DNA from: Dicaeum eximium
Taxonomy: Eukaryota; Chordata; Aves; Passeriformes; Dicaeidae
DNA: 64,000 nt
Direction: 5' to 3'
Assembly (NCBI GenBank): GCA_013396995.1
Contig: VWZP01004610.1
Coordinates: 479,794 to 543,793 of the forward strand
In this document: one piece after another, positions 38,601 through 44,600 of the stretch
Position numbering within the stretch: the first letter of the stretch is position 1
How the letters are laid out: the number at the start of each line of letters is the position of its first letter
Made by a program: the position numbers and the translations under genes
The notes under the pieces: generated by a model
Seen by the model: the letters and a program-made list of their open reading frames with translations, nothing else
What the model was told of the DNA's origin: nothing
Database searches by the model: none

Positions 38601-41600
38601 ATATGTTCATTTTAAGGGTGCTCTTTGGAAATGCAGATCAAAAACTTTAATGTCATAAAAACAAGGGAAATGTTCCCAGGCTCCAGAGCAGCATCATTAG
38701 GAATACTTGGATAAAAACTGATAACACAGGCCTTGATAAAAGAATATCCTGAAGGATTGGTGGCTCCTACAGCAGTCCCAGGTTCCAGATATCCCTGATG
38801 TTCCCTTCCTTTTGCTCCTCAGGAGTCTGACAGTGGGATGGTGCTGACTTCAGACGAGATAAAAAGCCCCAAGAGGTTGGAAATCCGTTCCTGGCCCTAT
38901 GGGATCATGGCTCTGGCGTGAGTACTCTGGGGGATTTCTTCTTCAGACAGTTCTTCCTTTCAGAGAAATGCTTTTGAAATTTGCAGTTTTATTTCTGCTG
39001 CCAAATGGAAACCTCTGGATATCCAGGCAAGCTAAGAGGAGATGAACTCTGAATTTCAGCCCCATAACCAGAAAACCTTGATAATGTGTTTTAAGATCAA
39101 GGGGCAGCAGATTCTGCAAATGGGAAATGATAGGAGGAAAAAATGAGAATACAGAGATCTAATTTAGCTGTTTGTTCACTGCCTCCCCAGTGCTCTCTCT
39201 TAGTGATGGAGCAAAGTTTGAAGAACTTGATTCATTAATCCAAAAGCTGACATTTGTAATTATACCAGTGTGTCTATTTAACTCAGACAGAAGGAGTAGC
39301 ATCTTTGCAGATCATGCGATGTGAGTAAACTTAAAATGCCTGTGCATAGTAAAGAGCAGTCCAAGCACTGCAAAGCCCTGCCTTTACCAGAGCCCTGATT
39401 GCTGCATTTGCTTCATCATCACTCTGAGACAGAAGTGCAGAGAATTCCCTAAATCCCACCACCTCCTTGATCCCTGGTTTGTGTTGTTCACACCTGGTTT
39501 ACAAACAGAGGCTGGGACAGGGTTTGCTGCGTGTTTAGCCACTCCTACTACAATGCAGAAGATTAAAAGCAGATTTTTAGTTTTTTGCTCACAGTTCTTT
39601 GTATTTCAGTAACAACCACACAGGCAGGGGTGACCCAGTAGTGAAAAACTTCTCCACCTTCCTAACAACAGTAACCCATTTTACCGATTCAAATGTCAGC
39701 ATGTGGAATTTCAAAGAATAGCTGCCCAAAATATTTTTTAAAAATATGATGTAGTAATCAATTCCTTATCTATTCAGTTAACTAAGCTAATTACTACTTG
39801 CCTACAGTTTTCTCTGAATTTGTATGAGTTTTCTCTGTACTGAGGAACTCCATGACCTTTCCCAGCAGAGCAGTTGCTTGTTCTATACCAAGTCATCCTT
39901 TTTCTGCATTAAAGAGAAATGAGGGATGAAGAGAAGCCTGGTGCACTTCTGGATATTTTGGGAGAGTTCCCAGGAGAGGGCATGATCAGAGTGTGGCAGT
40001 TTTGGAGGGGTTGAGTCTCACTCAGAGAGAAAAGCAGATGGAAAGGGCTTGCCTTGTCTTTTAATGCCTCTAGAAGCATCAATTCCCTGATGTTTGAAGG
40101 CAGGAAAGAGGGAAAAGGGAGAAGAGGAGGAAAAGGGAGGAGGAGAGGAGGAAAAGGGAGGAGATTTCCCAAGGAAAGGTGGACACTAACAGGAGCATTA
40201 GAATGCTATGGATTGTACTGGATGGGAGTGTGGCCTCAGGAATGTTGTTGCCCAGCAGAATTTTCCTTGGGCTGGACCTGGTGGGATTAGCAGAGATCCT
40301 GATCCATTTCCATGTTTTTATCCCCTGCACACACCCAGAGCATTCCTGTCAGCACAATCCATTGCTATGGAGACCAAATGGCACCAGCTCGAAAAACAGG
40401 AGCTCAGATGTCAGGAGCTGCATTACTGTGATGCTTTACCTGGGCTGATTCACCTCTTTCCTGCATGATGTCACATTGACACCAATCCAGCACACACACA
40501 GCAGCCTCCCTGGCGGGATTTCTGCCTCTGAGGATTTCTGTCACTCACCCCTGACAGCTTTTCCCTATTGCATTTCTCCTGTTTGGATAAAGAGTTGGCA
40601 GAGGAAGGTTCCCTCTCTGCCCCTTCTAGGCTTTCTCCTGAAAATCTGAAAAGTCAACATCCAGCCAGATGTAGAAACACAAAGAATTCCATAACAGCCT
40701 GTTCTTTAGAGATTTCCAGGAAAAGCTTCTGAACTGCAATCAGGGCCACTGGGAGTGAATGTGAGTCGGGGGGGGGGGCAGTGAATCCCTGCCTGACCCC
40801 ACCATCTGCGCTCTCCCCACTTCCACTCACACTTCCATGGGGATTCCATCCAGCACGAGGTTCCTGAGCCTTTGTGTGCCAGGCAGACCCTGCAGCCCAT
40901 CCCAGCAGAGCCTGCAACAAGCTGTGCTGTTGTCTCCTGCTTCCCAGCCCTGGCTGCCAGGGCACCCACAGAGGTGTGGCTTTCCTTGGCCACATCCTTC
41001 CCTGAGTGTTTGAGGTCCAGCTGAGAAAGCTTTTTTGCAGAGCACCCCAAAGCCCTCTCGTTTGAGGACAGGACACCCCTGGGTGCTCCTGCACTGATAA
41101 GTGGACAAACAAGGCTCCCGAGCCTGTGGAATAATCTAGAGAGGTCAAAAGGGAGTGTGGGTTTAACAGGGGAGATAAAGTAACCCTTGTTAATTGTGTA
41201 TCTCTCTCTATCAAAAACATTTACCCTGGATCCTTTTCAAAGTCTTTCTTTTCTAAAGCAAAACTGTTCAAAGGCTTAGCATGTTTTCTAAACCAGGGTG
41301 GCTGCATTTATTATTTTTGCCAAAATCTCACTGTTTATTTTTCCTGCATTCATTCCTCTGTTGAGTTTAAAATTTGCCAACAGCACACACCATGGAGTGT
41401 CAGTGTCAAGAGTTTAGCGAGGATGAATCTGATACTCTGGGCCTGGGCTCACTGTTAGGCTGGACTAACCAAGTCTGAGCTTTTCCTACTGCTGAAATAG
41501 AGCAGGAAAGTTCTGAGTATTTTATGCTGCTGAAGTAGAAAGTCACAGCAGTAGCTGCAGTGAGAGATGGAAAGATTGGCTGGGATAACAACACTGGAAT

Positions 41601-44600
41601 CAGCATTCAGGGAAGCACAGGGAGCACAGAGGGATTTAATGATGGGATGACTCTGGTGTCAGGTTCCATCTCATAATATTATCAGGCTACTGCCAAGCAC
41701 TGCTTTAAAATCCTCCCCGAGACTCTATAATCAAGTTATTGTTTAAGATGACAAAAGGTTTGGTATCTGCTCAGTTGTCCTCCCCCAGCTTTCCCCTTCT
41801 CCCCCCAAACCCAATTATCCTGTGCTGCTCAGAAATCCCTGATGTGGTTCTGGCCCAGGCCCACGAGATCAGCTGAGGCTCAGCTGATCCACTCTGGGCT
41901 CTGGATGCTGCATCCCCATTCCATCACTTTGCCAAAACAAGCTGGGCCTAGGGCAAGGCAGGAATACTGAAATGATGGATTTTGCTCAGGAACAGCAGGC
42001 ATTCATGTCCAAACACAAAGAACACAACGAAAATACAGCCAGGATTAAGCTGGAATCCTTTCTCACCTTCTCAGAGAAACGAGGAATGGAAACATGTTTG
42101 CTCCAGGGCAGAATGGAGTTCAGAAATAATAAATACATTTCTTGTTATGCCATGCAGCACCTTGCACTATTACCTGACCTGAGGTCTCCAAACTAGCACT
42201 TGGAATGAGTAGCTACTCAGGAGTTATGTAAACCTCTTTTTTCCAAGGATTATGCACTGTGCTTACAGTAGCAAGGACTAGAAGGGGAATTGTGAGAGGC
42301 TGTGGATTTTACTGCAGTGTTTTCCATCCCACTGCTTTTGGACAGGGACAGCTGAGCAGCCTGGCCACACATGTGAGGGCTTTGGCCTGGGAAAACTTTA
42401 TTACCTGCACTTTTTATTTAAAAGTGCTTCCAAACAATGAATTCTTGAGCCCAACCCCTCAAGTTCTCCTTGCCAGCAGAATGCTGATGCACTGGTGCTG
42501 CCAGAGGGGAAGCCAGGGTGAAATTCATCCTGCACAGCACTCAGTTGAAAATGTATTAAAGCAAACTGTGAATCAGTCATAGCTATCAGAAGGAAAAAAA
42601 AATAACCCTTTTAGTTTTTTAATTGCAGAAAAATTAAAATAAAAAAATAACCACTCTGAGCCTCATTAAACACCTTTGAAAGCTCCTACAAAGCCCTGAA
42701 GCTCCTACATGTTATTAGGAGATGTAGTCATGAGACAAACTGCTCTACTTGGCAGCAGTCAGCCCAATTTCTCATCTTTCCCTAAACACAGCTTCTGAAC
42801 ATGGCCAGGTTTCCTACATGCACAGAAAAGTCCATTAGTTTTTCCTACTGAGAGCAAAAATACTTGGGTTTCTTATTGCAGAGTAGTAGGAACTGCACTT
42901 GGGGCTGGAATCCCTCCCTGCTCAGGGTGATTTTCCTGCAGCCATCCTTCCTTCTCCACAGTTCTTTTCAAGTCATTGACCCCAAAATGTAGATTACAGA
43001 AACTGGCTCCCTCTCACATAAAATAAACAGCTCCACTAATGGTTTCCCAGCTCTTTGATGATTTCAGTATTTTTCTATCTCCAAAATCACTGGTTTTGTA
43101 CAGCAGGAAGAAAAAGCCTCAGTAGGTCACTCAGGCCTTCGAGCTACTGCAGGATTATCCTCTGTGGTGTCTTCCAAACAACTCTGGCACCTTCAGGAAA
43201 CTGAAAAGTGTGTGGAAAATTACTTAATATTCAGGCTGTGTCCCCAAACAGGACACCTTGTGCAAGGACAAATGAGTTCTCAGGGTGGTCACTGCAATTT
43301 GTGACCAGTTTGGGGCAGTGGGCAGCTGAATTCCAGCTGAATGTTGTGGTATTCCCATCCTGATCCTCAGTGCTGGGCCATGGTGGGAGCACTGACAGGG
43401 GAGCCTGGGCTGGGACAGTTCCAGCCCAGAGCAGATTTATCCAAACTGATTTATCCATTTATCTCTGGTGGGCTCCCACAGCACCGCGGGGCTGGGCAGA
43501 GGCAGAGCAGTGAGGAAACACCTCGTGGGCAGGGCAGTGCCAGCCCAGGAGAGCCCCTGAACCAAGGAATGGCCAGCTTTTAATGAAATTAGTTCATTAC
43601 AGAACCATTAGTGACTTCTGGAGCTGCACAGTTGTGTGATGACTCAAATCCAGCCCCTCCAGTTGTGTTTATTGGGGGCTCAGGGAGGAGGTCTCTGCTT
43701 TATTTAGGGCAGTCCAAGTGGCCCAGGCCATAAAGGGGCTTTTGGTGTCCCCTGGAGCCCCAAGCACCAACCACACCCGGGGCAAGGCTGAGCTCTGAGG
43801 GGCTGGGGCAGTTCCTGAGGTGCCAAGGACAGATGGAAAGGGATGAGCAGCTTCATCCCCAGGAGCAGCATCTGTACACACACAGCAGGCACAAGTGTCC
43901 GTGACAGCAGCACGAAAGGGGAAATGCAAAGCCCCACAGAGACTTTAATTAGGAAATGCATTGAGATGAAAGGAATAGTACTGGAAGTTAATTGCATTTT
44001 GGTCTGCCATTAGATAGCAAGCACACGACCTCCTTCTGACCTAACTCATCAGCTTTCTGTGGTTGGAGCAGAGGGGAGATGGCAGCGTTCAGGAGTCCTC
44101 CAAAGCCCAGCCTGATCTCACCACCAGGCAGAGTTATTCCCAGATATCCAATCTCCTGACCCACAGGGCAGGAACCCAACAGGAAAACTTGCTGGGAGTC
44201 TACAGGGGGCTGAAAATTTCCTGTTGTGTGGCCAAACCAAACCCTAATGACTCAGAGATATGCAGGTTGGGGGCCAAATTAAACTGATACTCTCAAGCTT
44301 CTCCCTGTCTCCAGTGACTTTAATACCTGGCAAATTGGAAGCCAGAGCATCCATGGAATTGTCTGACACAACAAAAAGAGAGTTCCATAAATAAACAATG
44401 AGGCAAACTTGTGCTTGCATTGCTCATGTCAGGGAAGAGTTTATCTGCAGACAAACTGTGTGTGCAGAGAATGGACAGCTGCCAAATCTGTAGCATACAT
44501 AAGGAGTTTCCACTCATGTTTCTCTCTGGTCAATGAGGAAAAACTTAGTTGTGAAAGCAGAGGGTGCTACATTTTTTGTTGAAGTTCTCAGGGTTACTTT

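Noticed and set aside
40654..41220. 188-codon minus-strand open frame in the last intron
   Set aside because: No recognisable domain, no splice partners, and it overlaps a G run. Likely chance.
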